From Rikenellaceae bacterium (GTDB taxonomy: Bacteria; Bacteroidota; Bacteroidia; Bacteroidales; UBA932): 28,977 nucleotides of DNA. The stretch covers positions 1-28,977 of the forward strand of contig CAAGMI010000343.1 of assembly GCA_900771005.1 (NCBI GenBank), in the 5' to 3' direction. Under the pieces are notes generated by a model that was given only the letters and a program-made list of their open reading frames with translations, made no database searches and had not been told where the DNA came from. Below are positions 1 through 8,328 of the stretch, in pieces. Both the position numbers and the translations under genes were made by a program. Every line of letters starts with the position of its first letter. The stretch's first letter is position 1.

Positions 1-24
1 CCCTACACGACGCTCTTCCGATCT
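1..24 (+). other. Illumina sequencing adapter remnant (artefact)
   Basis: The first 24 bases match the 3' end of the Illumina TruSeq read-1 adapter (core CTACACGACGCTCTTCCG followed by ATCT). It is not biological sequence and should be trimmed; phage sequence starts at about base 25. It also shows that this end is an assembly end. Confidence 0.97.
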
Positions 25-70
25 GCTGGATTGTCCCCCGTCCAATTTTTAAAAAATTTTGAGATTGAAC

Positions 71-97
71 TTAGTTAATAAACGTTAACTAATTTTT
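71..97 (+). terminator. AT-rich hairpin followed by a short T run
   Basis: An 8-bp perfect inverted repeat, TTAGTTAA (71-78) and TTAACTAA (85-92) with a 6-base loop, is followed by TTTTT. It lies just ahead of the first gene. The stem is weak (nearly all A/T), so it could be a poor terminator, an operator or chance. Confidence 0.25.
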
Positions 98-120
98 AAG
101 AAGCTGTAAAACAATAAGTT

Positions 121-732
121 ATGAGTGAAGAAAACTTCAATGACGACATTAATTCGATGCTGGCCGAGATAAACGCCTCGCTGCCTGAGCCTAACCTAAT
201 TCCTACAGACGTGACGACCAGGTATAAGCAGGCCGAAGATACCTTTTACGAGCAAATGCGCGAGACGCAAAGTATCTTGAGTGGAATGCTGCAAACGGCT
301 GAGTCAAAGGACATTCGAGCGATGGCTGCGGTAAGCAAGGACTTACTCAACAATTACAACGAGACGGTCCGCCTTCGCAAATTAAGCGAAATCGAGTCCG
401 GCTCATATGTTCCGGTAAGTGTAATTTCGGCATACCAGAAGGACGTATTCCCGGCGATTGCGGCAGGCATCGACAACCTCCGCATGGACATCACTAACAA
501 CATCTCGCCGACGTTCCGTTCGGAATTCGTAAATGCCTGGAATTCGTCTTATAAGAAATTCGTAGTTGCCATTAAGGAAGCCGCGGAGAAACTCGAGTTG
601 TACCTTGAACAAGCTAAGATGGAAACTACCGGCATGACGACGAAGGCCGCTAGTAACGAAAAGGCAAGGGACAAGATAAGCGAGAGGCGACGACAGACAG
701 CCGCGGCTAAGCGTAATAAGAAAAATAATTAA
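121..732 (+). CDS. Putative terminase small subunit (TerS)
   Basis: A 203-residue, mostly helical, charged protein ending in a basic tail (KISERRRQTAAAKRNKKNN). I do not recognise a clear motif. The call rests on position: it is the first gene of a lambda-type head module and lies upstream of the large terminase, separated only by an HNH endonuclease gene. Small terminases bind packaging-initiation DNA and hand it to TerL; a basic tail and helix-rich core would suit that. The ATG at 121 follows an A/T-rich leader without a Shine-Dalgarno sequence. It could instead be another structural or DNA-binding protein. Confidence 0.55.
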   Translation: MSEENFNDDINSMLAEINASLPEPNLIPTDVTTRYKQAEDTFYEQMRETQSILSGMLQTAESKDIRAMAAVSKDLLNNYNETVRLRKLSEIESGSYVPVSVISAYQKDVFPAIAAGIDNLRMDITNNISPTFRSEFVNAWNSSYKKFVVAIKEAAEKLELYLEQAKMETTGMTTKAASNEKARDKISERRRQTAAAKRNKKNN

Positions 733-756
733 ACAGAATATCGATACATAGTTTAT

Positions 757-1257
757 ATGCAGGAAATTTGGAAAGGTATTAAAGATTACGAGGGAATTTA
801 TGAGATAAGCAACACCGGCAAAATCAGGTCGTTGAATTACGGCATGAAGGGTAAGATAGTAGAATTGAGGCCGCACCTTACAAAAAAGGGGTATCTGCGT
901 GCCAAACTACATAAGAATAAGATACGTAAACAAATTTTTGTACATAGATTAGTTGTAGAGGCATTTATCGGTGAAATTCCGGAAGGTATGGTGGTAAATC
1001 ATAAAGATGAATGTAAAACTAATAATAATGTAGACAATTTAGAAATTTGCACGAACTTATACAACATAAATTACGGAACTAGAAATCAACGATTAAGTGA
1101 ATCACATAAAGGTAAAATAGTATCACTTGAATGCCGCGCTAAAATCAGTGCAGCGAACAAAGGTAGAATATGTTCACCGGAACATCGAGCCAAAATAAGC
1201 GCCTCCAAAAAGGCATATCATCTACGTAGAAAGGAGAATGTTAATGGGTGTAAGTGA
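757..1257 (+). CDS. HNH homing endonuclease with NUMOD4 and NUMOD3 modules
   Basis: 166 residues. Residues 4-30 (IWKGIKDYEGIYEISNTGKI) form a NUMOD4 module, residues 62-105 an HNH nuclease (H63 in VHRLVVEAF, H82 in NHKDECKTNN, then NLEICT), and residues 115-152 carry two NUMOD3-type DNA-binding repeats (CRAKISAANKG and HRAKISASKK). Free-standing homing endonucleases of this type cut DNA lacking the gene and spread by repair. It sits between TerS and TerL, a common landing place. Its last codons overlap the start of TerL, and the AAGGAG in its 3' end acts as the TerL ribosome-binding site. It is probably a selfish insert rather than the cos-cleavage HNH of HK97-like phages, because the NUMOD modules are diagnostic of homing enzymes. 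Confidence 0.9.
   Translation: MQEIWKGIKDYEGIYEISNTGKIRSLNYGMKGKIVELRPHLTKKGYLRAKLHKNKIRKQIFVHRLVVEAFIGEIPEGMVVNHKDECKTNNNVDNLEICTNLYNINYGTRNQRLSESHKGKIVSLECRAKISAANKGRICSPEHRAKISASKKAYHLRRKENVNGCK
1231..1236 (+). promoter_or_regulatory. Shine-Dalgarno sequence inside the HNH gene, for TerL
   Basis: AAGGAG lies 7 bases before ATG 1244 but only 1 base before ATG 1238. This favours 1244 as the TerL start. Most other genes here lack such a site. Confidence 0.6.
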
Positions 1258-2977
1258 TGATTTTATGTCATTATTGACGAGAGATATTATAGATGAACCT
1301 ATTGAATGGCTGGAATCCAATATATATTTGGATGCCAGCGTAAGCCCTAATGCACCTGGCCCGTTGACACTAAGCGGGCAGCCGTGGGCCCGCCAGATTA
1401 TTCTCGATGTTGCTAATCCTGAAATAGACCATATTACCTTATGTACAGGAGCGCAGACGGGAAAATCTTTGCTCATGCAATTGGCATACCTGTTGTTGGC
1501 TAAGATTAATCCACAACCTGCCATATTTGCATTTCCCGATGATAGCCTAGCAGAACGATTCGTAAAATCTCGACTTAAGCCGTTAATCCAATGTAATCCT
1601 GAATTCGCAAAACGACTGCCTCCACCACAGGTAATAGGCCAGAAGTCGATGTTGTTCTTAGAAGGCCAGCCTACATTTTATACCGGCTGTAGAAGCCCTC
1701 AGAAATTATGTTCTGTACCGGCTGCATATATATTTTTAGACGAGGCCGAAAAATTAGTTAAAAATAAATCATCGGAGGCGCATCCTCATTTTTTGCTTTT
1801 GGAACGTAATAAATCGTTTGCATTGCATAAGGTAATCGAGGCATCTACGCCTGCATCCGAGACATCACCTTTCTGGGAATCTTTGAACAACTCCAGCTGG
1901 TGCAAATACATGGTGCCGTGTCCTTGGTGCGGAGAATTGATGGAATTCAAATTCGACAAGGAACATTTGAAATGGGAGGGTAATACTCAAGAAGAAATCG
2001 AGAAAACTTGCCGTATTATCTGTACGAATTGCTGCTGCGAAATGGATGATAAAATGCGTAGGGAGGCGATGAATCACGGAAAATGGGTTGCGCAAAACGA
2101 AAATCATGAAGTAGGTCATACTGGCTATCACATTAATTCACTGTATTCATGCTGGAAAACTATCGGCGAAGTTGCATGGGAATTCGTAAAGGCTAATCAT
2201 TCTGTAATGAAAACAGAGGCACTGCACAATTTCAAGAACAGCTGGTTGGCCGAGCCATGGGTAGACTATAAGGCGAATATCACGGAAGACGATGTTCGAG
2301 AACTTATTAATCTTGGCCACTATAAGGGGCAAATCCCGGCAGACATGGAATACCTGGTATTCGGTGCAGACCCCGGCCAGGCGCAAACACACTACGTAGT
2401 TGCCGCGGTATGTCAAGGCGGCAGGGTGGTAGTTGTCGATTGGGGGCAGCTGGCATCCGTATCATCTGCGAAAGGTAAACAGGGTATTGCGTGGTTCCTT
2501 GAAAATAAAACTTATGAATTCAACGGCAAGCCTTATCATATCGACATAGCCTATGTCGACTCCGGTTACATGACAAACACTGTTTATGACGAGGCGCGCT
2601 CGGTAATTCCCGGTTTAATCAATCCGACAAAGGGCAGCGGCGCATCAGGTACATACGGCCGTTCTACAGTAAAAACGAATGACCTTGACCTCTATGTCTA
2701 TTCCGATTTCGCACTAAAGACTGAGCTTTATCAAAACATGTTCAGGAATAAAGAAGTGGTATTACCGCGTGATACCGATGTCGACCTTATAGCCGGCCTA
2801 TCGGGACAGACGCTATTAGTCGAGCAGAACGGCAGGCGAAGATGGAAAGAAGTAGCAGAAGACCACTACGGCGACTCGCTGAAATTGTGTGTAATGTCCA
2901 TGTGGATTGCATGTGAAAACGATGACATGCGAGCACGACTCAGACCGCCAATCGATTTTACAACCGCAGAAATTTAA
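1244..2977 (+). CDS. Terminase large subunit (GpA family)
   Basis: The packaging motor ATPase and nuclease, acting at the portal. About 577 residues. Near residue 67 is a Walker A-type loop (CTGAQTGKS), near 162 the Walker B (YIFLDEAEK), and near 226-263 a CPWC...CTNC zinc-binding pair of the kind seen in lambda gpA-type terminases. FGADPGQ near residue 375 looks like the first acidic motif of the nuclease domain. The start at 1244 (MGVSDDF) is preferred over 1238 because of the AAGGAG spacing. It overlaps the end of the HNH gene by 14 bases, so the two are probably translationally coupled. Length is a little under lambda gpA (641 residues). Confidence 0.93.
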   Translation: MGVSDDFMSLLTRDIIDEPIEWLESNIYLDASVSPNAPGPLTLSGQPWARQIILDVANPEIDHITLCTGAQTGKSLLMQLAYLLLAKINPQPAIFAFPDDSLAERFVKSRLKPLIQCNPEFAKRLPPPQVIGQKSMLFLEGQPTFYTGCRSPQKLCSVPAAYIFLDEAEKLVKNKSSEAHPHFLLLERNKSFALHKVIEASTPASETSPFWESLNNSSWCKYMVPCPWCGELMEFKFDKEHLKWEGNTQEEIEKTCRIICTNCCCEMDDKMRREAMNHGKWVAQNENHEVGHTGYHINSLYSCWKTIGEVAWEFVKANHSVMKTEALHNFKNSWLAEPWVDYKANITEDDVRELINLGHYKGQIPADMEYLVFGADPGQAQTHYVVAAVCQGGRVVVVDWGQLASVSSAKGKQGIAWFLENKTYEFNGKPYHIDIAYVDSGYMTNTVYDEARSVIPGLINPTKGSGASGTYGRSTVKTNDLDLYVYSDFALKTELYQNMFRNKEVVLPRDTDVDLIAGLSGQTLLVEQNGRRRWKEVAEDHYGDSLKLCVMSMWIACENDDMRARLRPPIDFTTAEI

Positions 2978-3005
2978 TTTCCTTTTTAACATAATTATTA
3001 GAAAA
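2978..3005 (+). promoter_or_regulatory. Recurrent phage leader (TTCCTTTTT ... TTATTAGAAAA)
   Basis: TTTCCTTTTTAAC followed by ATAATTATTAGAAAA and the ATG. Closely related leaders stand before many genes (examples end at 5673, 8328, 13996, 16647, 19329). It may be a phage promoter, a translation-start signal or both. Confidence 0.55.
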
Positions 3006-3284
3006 ATGATTATCACTGAGAATCTCGTAAAAACAATTGCCAACATGTATACAGTTGAGCAGCTCACCATGAAGATTACTGAAATGGTGAGCGACCTCGA
3101 GAATAACGGTAGTACAATTATCTCGGCATCTACCGGTGCCGGTGCGAGCTATACAAGACGAATTGAAGCTAGTCGAGAAGATTTAATTTCCTTGTATTCT
3201 GCGGCATTGGACTATAAGAATGGCATCGAGGCAAAAACAGGTTTCATCTCGACAGTCAAGTTCAATCAAGGTTTTAACCGCTAA
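3006..3284 (+). CDS. Head-tail joining protein, gpW-like
   Basis: 92 residues from ATG 3006; the frame is open further upstream, but that part lies inside TerL and the ATG follows the recurrent leader directly. The content (YTVEQLTMKITEMVSDLENN, then SRREDL-like helix SREDLISLYSAAL) fits the gpW fold of two helices and a hairpin. In lambda the order is A-W-B (TerL-connector-portal), and this gene is exactly between TerL and portal. gpW proteins join at the portal vertex after packaging so that the tail can attach. It ends 4 bases before the portal ATG. The family call is by size, position and helix pattern. Confidence 0.7.
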   Translation: MIITENLVKTIANMYTVEQLTMKITEMVSDLENNGSTIISASTGAGASYTRRIEASREDLISLYSAALDYKNGIEAKTGFISTVKFNQGFNR

Positions 3285-3288
3285 TAAA

Positions 3289-4734
3289 ATGGGAAAATTC
3301 AAGCGAAATCAAGCTAAGAAAGTAGAAGTACAGAATGCCTATGGACTTGACGCAGGCGCCTATTCGCCTAACCGCTCGTTCAACACGTTTCCTACAGTAA
3401 ACCGCAGGGACATCACGGCAGCCAAGAGGAATAAAATAATCTCTCGTGCACGTTCCCTGTATTACAACAGTCCGGAGGTACGTTCCGCAGTAAAGACATT
3501 AGGTATGCTCGTAGGTAACCTTAAACCGCTCCCGCGAACGAAGGACGAAGAGTGGAATAAATTGGCACAGGAGGCATTCTCACGCCGTGTAAACAACCCG
3601 TCGGCATTCGAGTTGACCGGAACGTTAAACTTTAACCAGCTGCAGAGCTATATCGAGGAATGTGCAAATGTAGACGGCGACGTACTAATCGTATTGACAA
3701 CTGGTAAGGACGGCGGCGGTGTCGCTGTTTACCCGGCCGACATGATAGGCAGCGACAAAGAAGACTATGTAGACGGTGTTGAACTCGACAACTACGGTCG
3801 TCCGGCCTATTATTACATTAGGTCGAAGAACAAGGAAACCAGGATTGCTGCAAAGAACTGCATACTTTACCGACACAATCCAGACCCGACCGACCCGCGC
3901 GGACTTACCGACCTTATAGCGGCCATTACGACTGCCCAGGACATCTATGAGATTAACGGGTATAACAAACAGAGTGTCAAACTCGGTGCCAGTTTCGGCA
4001 TAGTAGAGACAGTTGAGAATAATGTCAAGCGTACAGACATAAGCGACCTTAAGATGCTCCGTAACGGGGGCGGTAATGCCTGTGTATGCGGTGATACACA
4101 GCAGCCTGCCTATAATCCGCTCACGATTAACGGTGTAAATGCCGTAACGTTGTCCCCGGGACATGACTTGAAGACCCTGCAGGACAACCGCCCGTCTAAC
4201 GAGGTAAGGGCATTTGCCAAGGATTTGGTAGACTCGATTGCCTATTCGATTGGCCTTGACCCAGAAATTCTTTACCGTGTGAAGGAGATGGGCAGTGCCA
4301 GCGTAAGGTTCTCGATTGCAAAGACTAAGGACTGGGCCCGTCCCCGTATTTTCGACAAGGAGCTGGTATGTAATCGAATTTGGCAGCATATTATCAGCTG
4401 CGAGATTGCCGCCGGTAGACTTCGTACATGTAACGACATTAATTCTATGTACGACGTACAGTGGATTGGCACCGGCAACTGGAGCATCGACCGTGGACGA
4501 GACGCGTCTTCGGCAATTGCGTTAATACGAGAAGGCCTCATGAGCCGCGACCAGTATTGCCTGGAGAATTACGGTATGACATTCGACGAGATTACCAAGG
4601 AGAACATCGCAGGAATACAGCAAATGTTAGCGAATGCCGAAAATTCGAATGTTCCTGTAATGCTGTTGATACCGGGACAGGCCGGAAGCATACCGTATCA
4701 GCAAGACATTAACACTAACGAAGAAGAACAATGA
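3289..4734 (+). CDS. Portal protein (lambda gpB-like)
   Basis: 481 residues from ATG 3289. The frame is open to 3220 but the extra residues overlap the previous gene and read poorly. It forms the dodecameric ring through which DNA enters the head. Landmarks typical of the lambda-type portal are the N-terminal stretch RARSLYYNSPEVRSAVKTL, the GDVLIVL strand in the core, YRHNPDPTDPRGLTDL, and the later QDNRPSNEVRAFAKDLVDSI with SIGLDPEILYR. Position after TerL and gpW supports it. The C-terminal end is acidic (NTNEEEQ) and overlaps the next gene by four bases (ATGA), implying coupled translation. Confidence 0.92.
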   Translation: MGKFKRNQAKKVEVQNAYGLDAGAYSPNRSFNTFPTVNRRDITAAKRNKIISRARSLYYNSPEVRSAVKTLGMLVGNLKPLPRTKDEEWNKLAQEAFSRRVNNPSAFELTGTLNFNQLQSYIEECANVDGDVLIVLTTGKDGGGVAVYPADMIGSDKEDYVDGVELDNYGRPAYYYIRSKNKETRIAAKNCILYRHNPDPTDPRGLTDLIAAITTAQDIYEINGYNKQSVKLGASFGIVETVENNVKRTDISDLKMLRNGGGNACVCGDTQQPAYNPLTINGVNAVTLSPGHDLKTLQDNRPSNEVRAFAKDLVDSIAYSIGLDPEILYRVKEMGSASVRFSIAKTKDWARPRIFDKELVCNRIWQHIISCEIAAGRLRTCNDINSMYDVQWIGTGNWSIDRGRDASSAIALIREGLMSRDQYCLENYGMTFDEITKENIAGIQQMLANAENSNVPVMLLIPGQAGSIPYQQDINTNEEEQ

Positions 4735-5012
4735 AAGAAGGACTTAAAGAATTATACACGGCATTAAAGGATAGCCCTAGCGCTGTTATTATGACAATTT
4801 TACTTGGCGGAGCATGCCTGGTATATAACGACATTAAAGGATATTTGGCAGCCGAAAGGGAGCAGGCGAAACTTGAAAGAGTAGAACTGAGGGAAGAACT
4901 TAAGGAGGAGCGAAATGAACAGCGTAAAGTTAACCAGGAATTCATTGTAACCTTGCAAAATATCTCGGCCCGCCTTAGCAGCATCGAATCAGAACTTAAA
5001 TCACAGAAGTAA
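4731..5012 (+). CDS. Putative holin or small membrane protein
   Basis: 93 residues. One hydrophobic segment lies at about residues 16-33 (PSAVIMTILLGGACLVY), followed by a highly charged helix (residues about 44-93, rich in E, K and R) that should form a coiled coil. It overlaps the portal gene by four bases and ends two bases before an amidase gene. A membrane protein directly before a peptidoglycan hydrolase is the usual holin-endolysin layout, hence the call. One membrane span with a cytoplasmic coiled coil would also fit an accessory lysis or spanin-like protein. Confidence 0.6.
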   Translation: MKEGLKELYTALKDSPSAVIMTILLGGACLVYNDIKGYLAAEREQAKLERVELREELKEERNEQRKVNQEFIVTLQNISARLSSIESELKSQK

Positions 5013-5014
5013 TT

Positions 5015-5638
5015 ATGAAAATTATAATCGACATCGGGCATACGAAGGATTATTCTAGGGAACACCCCGAACAGTTTAAGTCAATAGACGAACAAATAGT
5101 AAAAAAGTTAGGTTTTGACACCGACAAGAATGACAGTGTTGAACATAGACTTAACAAACTTATCGGCGAAGCCCTTAAAAAGGCATGCGACAAGGCCGGT
5201 ATTACTGCCGAAGTTGTAGATTATCCCGAGCTTAGCAATACTGCCGACATTTCTCGTACTATTACCTACACAAACAACAATAAGCCCGACTTATTTGTCA
5301 GTATTCATGCAAATGCTACGGGCGCAAATAATTGGAAAACAATGGGTTGTACGGCAAGTGGTACGGTAGTCTTGTATTATCCCGGTAGCACTAACGGCAA
5401 AAGACGAGCACAGGCGATAGCCGACTACTGTAAACTTTACCGTAAAGAGAAGCAAGGACCGGACAATAGGTTTGAACATACTGCACCAAGTTCGGTTTCA
5501 GTGCTGGCGAAGACTAAGTGCCCGGCCGTATTGGTAGAGACTTGCTTTTACGACAATAAGGAAGACTTGTTGTGGACAATTAACAACAAAGATGGCTTGG
5601 CAAAGGCGATTGTCGACGGAATCCTTAAGCAAATCTAA
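5015..5638 (+). CDS. N-acetylmuramoyl-L-alanine amidase (Amidase_3), endolysin
   Basis: 207 residues, a single catalytic domain with no wall-binding domain. The Amidase_3 landmarks are visible: DIGHTKD with H9 as first zinc ligand, E43 as likely second ligand, VSIHANAT with H98 as third ligand, and LVETCFYDN with E175 as the catalytic glutamate. It cleaves the bond between MurNAc and the stem peptide, releasing phage at lysis. No signal peptide is visible, so it would rely on a holin, matching the small membrane protein just upstream. Its place between portal and head protease is unusual, since lysis genes generally lie outside the head module. Confidence 0.9.
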   Translation: MKIIIDIGHTKDYSREHPEQFKSIDEQIVKKLGFDTDKNDSVEHRLNKLIGEALKKACDKAGITAEVVDYPELSNTADISRTITYTNNNKPDLFVSIHANATGANNWKTMGCTASGTVVLYYPGSTNGKRRAQAIADYCKLYRKEKQGPDNRFEHTAPSSVSVLAKTKCPAVLVETCFYDNKEDLLWTINNKDGLAKAIVDGILKQI

Positions 5639-5673
5639 GTTCTATTTCCCTTTTAAACTAAATTTTAGAAAAA

Positions 5674-6696
5674 ATGATTGAATTTATCAATAATCAAGCG
5701 ATTGCCGGCCAAGAAGGCGCCAAGGTCTTTATTACCGGTGACGTAAACGAAGAAATGGTTCGCGAATTGCAGAAAGATATCGAGGTATGTAAGAATGCCG
5801 CTGTAAAGTCTATAACTTTCTGTATCAATTCACCTGGTGGTTCCGTAAGTGACGGCATGGCAATGTATGATATCGTATCTGCCCTTAACGACATCGAGAC
5901 AACTGCCGAAATTCAGGGACTTTGCGCATCAGCCGCCACCTATCTCCCGATGGCGTGTGACCGTATTGTAATTCACGCGAATAGTGATATGATGCTCCAT
6001 CAGGCCGAGGGCGGATTTTACGGCACACTTAAGACTGCCTCTGCTGATTTGGCCTATTTCGAATCTCTTTGCGAGCGAATGGTTGCGATTTACTGCGCCC
6101 GTACCGGTTTGACACCTGAGGAAATTAACGAAATTCTCGATAAGGCAGAATTTTTGAATGCCAAGCGCTGTAAGGAACTTAATTTGGTTGATGAAGTCGT
6201 CGGCGAAGTCAAGGAAGAGGAAAAGCCTGAAGAGGAAAAACAGGAACACGAGGAGGAAGAGAAGAAGCCGGATGATGAACTTGAGGAAAAGCCGTCTAAT
6301 TTCTTCTCGTTGAAGAATCTTATCGGTATACTGAAGGCGAACAACATTTCATTTGTAAAGGCCGAAAACGACGAATTCGCGTCTCAAGTAGAGATTAACA
6401 ATGCACTTACCGAAAAGGTGAAGAATCTCGAAAGTCAACTTGAGGCCAAGCAGAAGTCTTACGACGAAATCGTAAATCGACTTGAGGAACAGAAGAAGGA
6501 CATCGACAAGCAAATTCAGAATGCCGTGGCGAACAAGATTGCCTCTATGGGTTATCGTGACGAGCTTCCTATGCCGGAGAAGTCCAAGAAGATGACAGAT
6601 AGCGAATTCCGTAATGCACTTATTGAGGCTTACCGCAGCCAGGGATACGAGGCAGCCGCAAAATTAACTAAATCACGCGAAGACGGCGAAATTTAA
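5674..6696 (+). CDS. ClpP-type head maturation protease fused to scaffold domain
   Basis: 340 residues. Residues 1-175 are a ClpP-like serine protease: NSPGGSVSDG (residues 52-61), nucleophile S86 in CASAATYLPMA, H109 in MLHQAEGG, and probable third residue D156. Residues 176-207 are a strongly acidic linker. Residues about 235-290 form a predicted coiled coil (NALTEKVKNLESQLEAKQKS and following), a scaffold-like region. This equals lambda gpC with its Nu3 scaffold carried at the C-terminus. It should guide procapsid assembly, then process itself and head proteins. It follows a leader of the recurrent type and precedes the capsid gene, as expected. Confidence 0.88.
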   Translation: MIEFINNQAIAGQEGAKVFITGDVNEEMVRELQKDIEVCKNAAVKSITFCINSPGGSVSDGMAMYDIVSALNDIETTAEIQGLCASAATYLPMACDRIVIHANSDMMLHQAEGGFYGTLKTASADLAYFESLCERMVAIYCARTGLTPEEINEILDKAEFLNAKRCKELNLVDEVVGEVKEEEKPEEEKQEHEEEEKKPDDELEEKPSNFFSLKNLIGILKANNISFVKAENDEFASQVEINNALTEKVKNLESQLEAKQKSYDEIVNRLEEQKKDIDKQIQNAVANKIASMGYRDELPMPEKSKKMTDSEFRNALIEAYRSQGYEAAAKLTKSREDGEI

Positions 6697-6783
6697 CTTC
6701 CCTTTTAATTCTTACATTAAGGAAAACAATTCCTAAAAATTTAGTTCTATTTTAACTATTAACATTTTATTATTTTAAAAATT

Positions 6784-7704
6784 ATGTACGAGAAATTTCT
6801 TAATAAAGTTGAGGTTACCAACGAGGTAACTGGTGAGCAGAATGTCGACCAGAACGCCCTTCAGGGTTCTACGTCTCCCAAGACCACCCTTTGGAGTGTA
6901 GTTCTTTCCGAGGCTATCGATGCCACTAAGAAGGTTTTGGCCCCTGTTGCAGCTACTTCTTATGACGTCAAGGAAGCCTTCAATTACATTCCTCCGTCTG
7001 CCGGCGAGGCCAAGCCGAATGTTCAGGTAATGGTTATTACTGATGCCGGTACGGTTGACAAGGATGGCACGAGCGACTGGAAGTCTCATATGTCCCAGAA
7101 GGTTGTATCTGTCCCGCTGACTCGTTATTCCCGTTCTTTCGGTATCAGCATGTTCGACGCCATGAAGGGCTTCGAGAAGACTGCCGCCCAGACCGCCGCT
7201 GTCGTTAATAAGATTAAGCAGGAGATTGTCAAGGACTTCGCGACCCTCCTCGCCACCACTTCTAACGAGGTTGAGGTAACCGAGATTACCCCGGCCACTG
7301 TCGCCCATACGGTATCTGCCGCCTTTGGTGATTACGGTGATGTCGAGAGCCTTGTTCTTACCCCGGCTAATTATGCCCAGCTTACCCCCGATTCTGCCCT
7401 TAGCCTTAAGTTGACCGACGGCGCTTACGGTATCGGCGGTATCTATAAGTCTGCCGGTATTCCTTCTGGCACCGAGGGTATTGCCTATAACAAGGATGCA
7501 ATCGCTGCTGCCTTTGCTCGTCCCGCTTGGGTTGACGGTATGCCTGGTGTCGAGATTTACGAGTTCGAATCTGAGGGTATTCCTTTCCGCCTCAAGGTAA
7601 GCTGCGATGCCGACCATAACATTCTTTATCACACGGTTGACGTGCTCGCTGGTTTCGCGATTGCCAACGAGAATCATCTCGCCAAGGTTGTTATCGGTGG
7701 TTAA
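6784..7704 (+). CDS. Major capsid protein
   Basis: 306 residues. Position directly after the protease-scaffold gene, and composition rich in A, V and T with few cysteines, fit an HK97-fold capsid protein. The phrase LTRYSRSFGISMFDAMKGFEKTAAQTAAVVNKIKQEIVKDFATLL resembles the spine helix region; VESLVLTPANYAQL and the C-terminal strands (FRLKVSCDADHNILYHTVDV) fit the A and P domains. It has an unusually long untranslated leader (6697-6783) and codons ending mostly in C or T (GCC, GTC, CTT), unlike neighbouring genes, which suggests high expression. A GC-rich hairpin follows the stop. Confidence 0.85.
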   Translation: MYEKFLNKVEVTNEVTGEQNVDQNALQGSTSPKTTLWSVVLSEAIDATKKVLAPVAATSYDVKEAFNYIPPSAGEAKPNVQVMVITDAGTVDKDGTSDWKSHMSQKVVSVPLTRYSRSFGISMFDAMKGFEKTAAQTAAVVNKIKQEIVKDFATLLATTSNEVEVTEITPATVAHTVSAAFGDYGDVESLVLTPANYAQLTPDSALSLKLTDGAYGIGGIYKSAGIPSGTEGIAYNKDAIAAAFARPAWVDGMPGVEIYEFESEGIPFRLKVSCDADHNILYHTVDVLAGFAIANENHLAKVVIGG

Positions 7705-7718
7705 TTGTTAATGTCGGA

Positions 7719-7749
7719 ACCCGGCCCGAGATAATTTCAACGGCCGGGT
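7719..7749 (+). terminator. GC-rich hairpin after the capsid gene
   Basis: ACCCGGCC (7719-7726) and GGCCGGGT (7742-7749) form a perfect 8-bp stem with a 15-base loop, 14 bases after the capsid stop. There is no clean T run after it, so it may be a terminator or an mRNA-stabilising 3' structure. Confidence 0.5.
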
Positions 7750-7792
7750 AAAGTTCAATTTTCTTTAAAAAATTTAATTATTATTAAAAACT

Positions 7793-8245
7793 ATGGCGAC
7801 TTCCCTCAAAAATATCCGCCGCTTTGGCCTCACTCCTCGATTCGGGTTGGGGCATGCAGAAATGACTGATTTAGGTACCGGTACCGAGGCTCCCGTCTTA
7901 TTTGCCACGTCTATTTCATGGGACAATGAGACCGATGAATATGTGCAGAAAAACCACCTCGGGCAGGATATGGGTATCATGCTTTATGACGCGAGGGTGA
8001 ACTGGCAACTAGAAGCAAATGTAAATCATGAGTACGAGGATACTTTCCAGGAATTTTACCATCCAGCTCAGGAACTTATTCTCAGTAATCAGCTCGGCCG
8101 TCAACTTCTCGAATCACAGTCCGGTTTCAACTATGACCCCGATGATGCTGTTAGTATCTTGAAGACTGTATCGATTAACGAAACTAATGACGGTGCTACT
8201 ACTTTCTCGCTGAGTGGTACATTGTATTATTTTTCGGGAGATTAA
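7793..8245 (+). CDS. Virion structural protein, possible tail tube or head decoration
   Basis: 150 residues, no recognised motif, predicted mostly beta. The middle (VLFATSISWDNETDEYVQKN, then ARVNWQLEANV) and the end (SILKTVSINETNDGATTFSLSGTLYY) look like strands of a tail-tube-type barrel: an opening strand, a central long hairpin and a closing strand pair. In the lambda gene order the position after capsid corresponds to FI. The gene has its own leader and is followed by a terminator, so it is a separate, probably well expressed unit. Function is inferred from shape and place only. Confidence 0.45.
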   Translation: MATSLKNIRRFGLTPRFGLGHAEMTDLGTGTEAPVLFATSISWDNETDEYVQKNHLGQDMGIMLYDARVNWQLEANVNHEYEDTFQEFYHPAQELILSNQLGRQLLESQSGFNYDPDDAVSILKTVSINETNDGATTFSLSGTLYYFSGD

Positions 8246-8275
8246 TAATTAATCAGTTACACAATTTAAAAATTC

Positions 8276-8306
8276 AAGGGACTCAATTAAGAGCCCCTTC
8301 TTTTTT
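8276..8306 (+). terminator. Rho-independent terminator
   Basis: AAGGGACTC (8276-8284) and GAGCCCCTT (8291-8299) pair with one mismatch around a 6-base loop, followed by CTTTTTT. It separates the 150-residue structural gene from the next unit. Confidence 0.75.
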
Positions 8307-8328
8307 CCTTTTTCGTATAATTTTTAGA

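Noticed and set aside
2907..3005. Extended start of the gpW-like protein
   Set aside because: The extra 33 residues lie inside TerL and across the conserved leader; ATG 3006 is the natural start.
3685..4389. Long antisense open frame within the portal gene
   Set aside because: No domain, no leader, entirely opposite a clear portal protein; a result of codon bias.
6775..7677. 300-residue minus-strand frame opposite the capsid gene
   Set aside because: Same length as the capsid gene because of its biased codons; composition (many G, R, N, L) is not that of a real protein.
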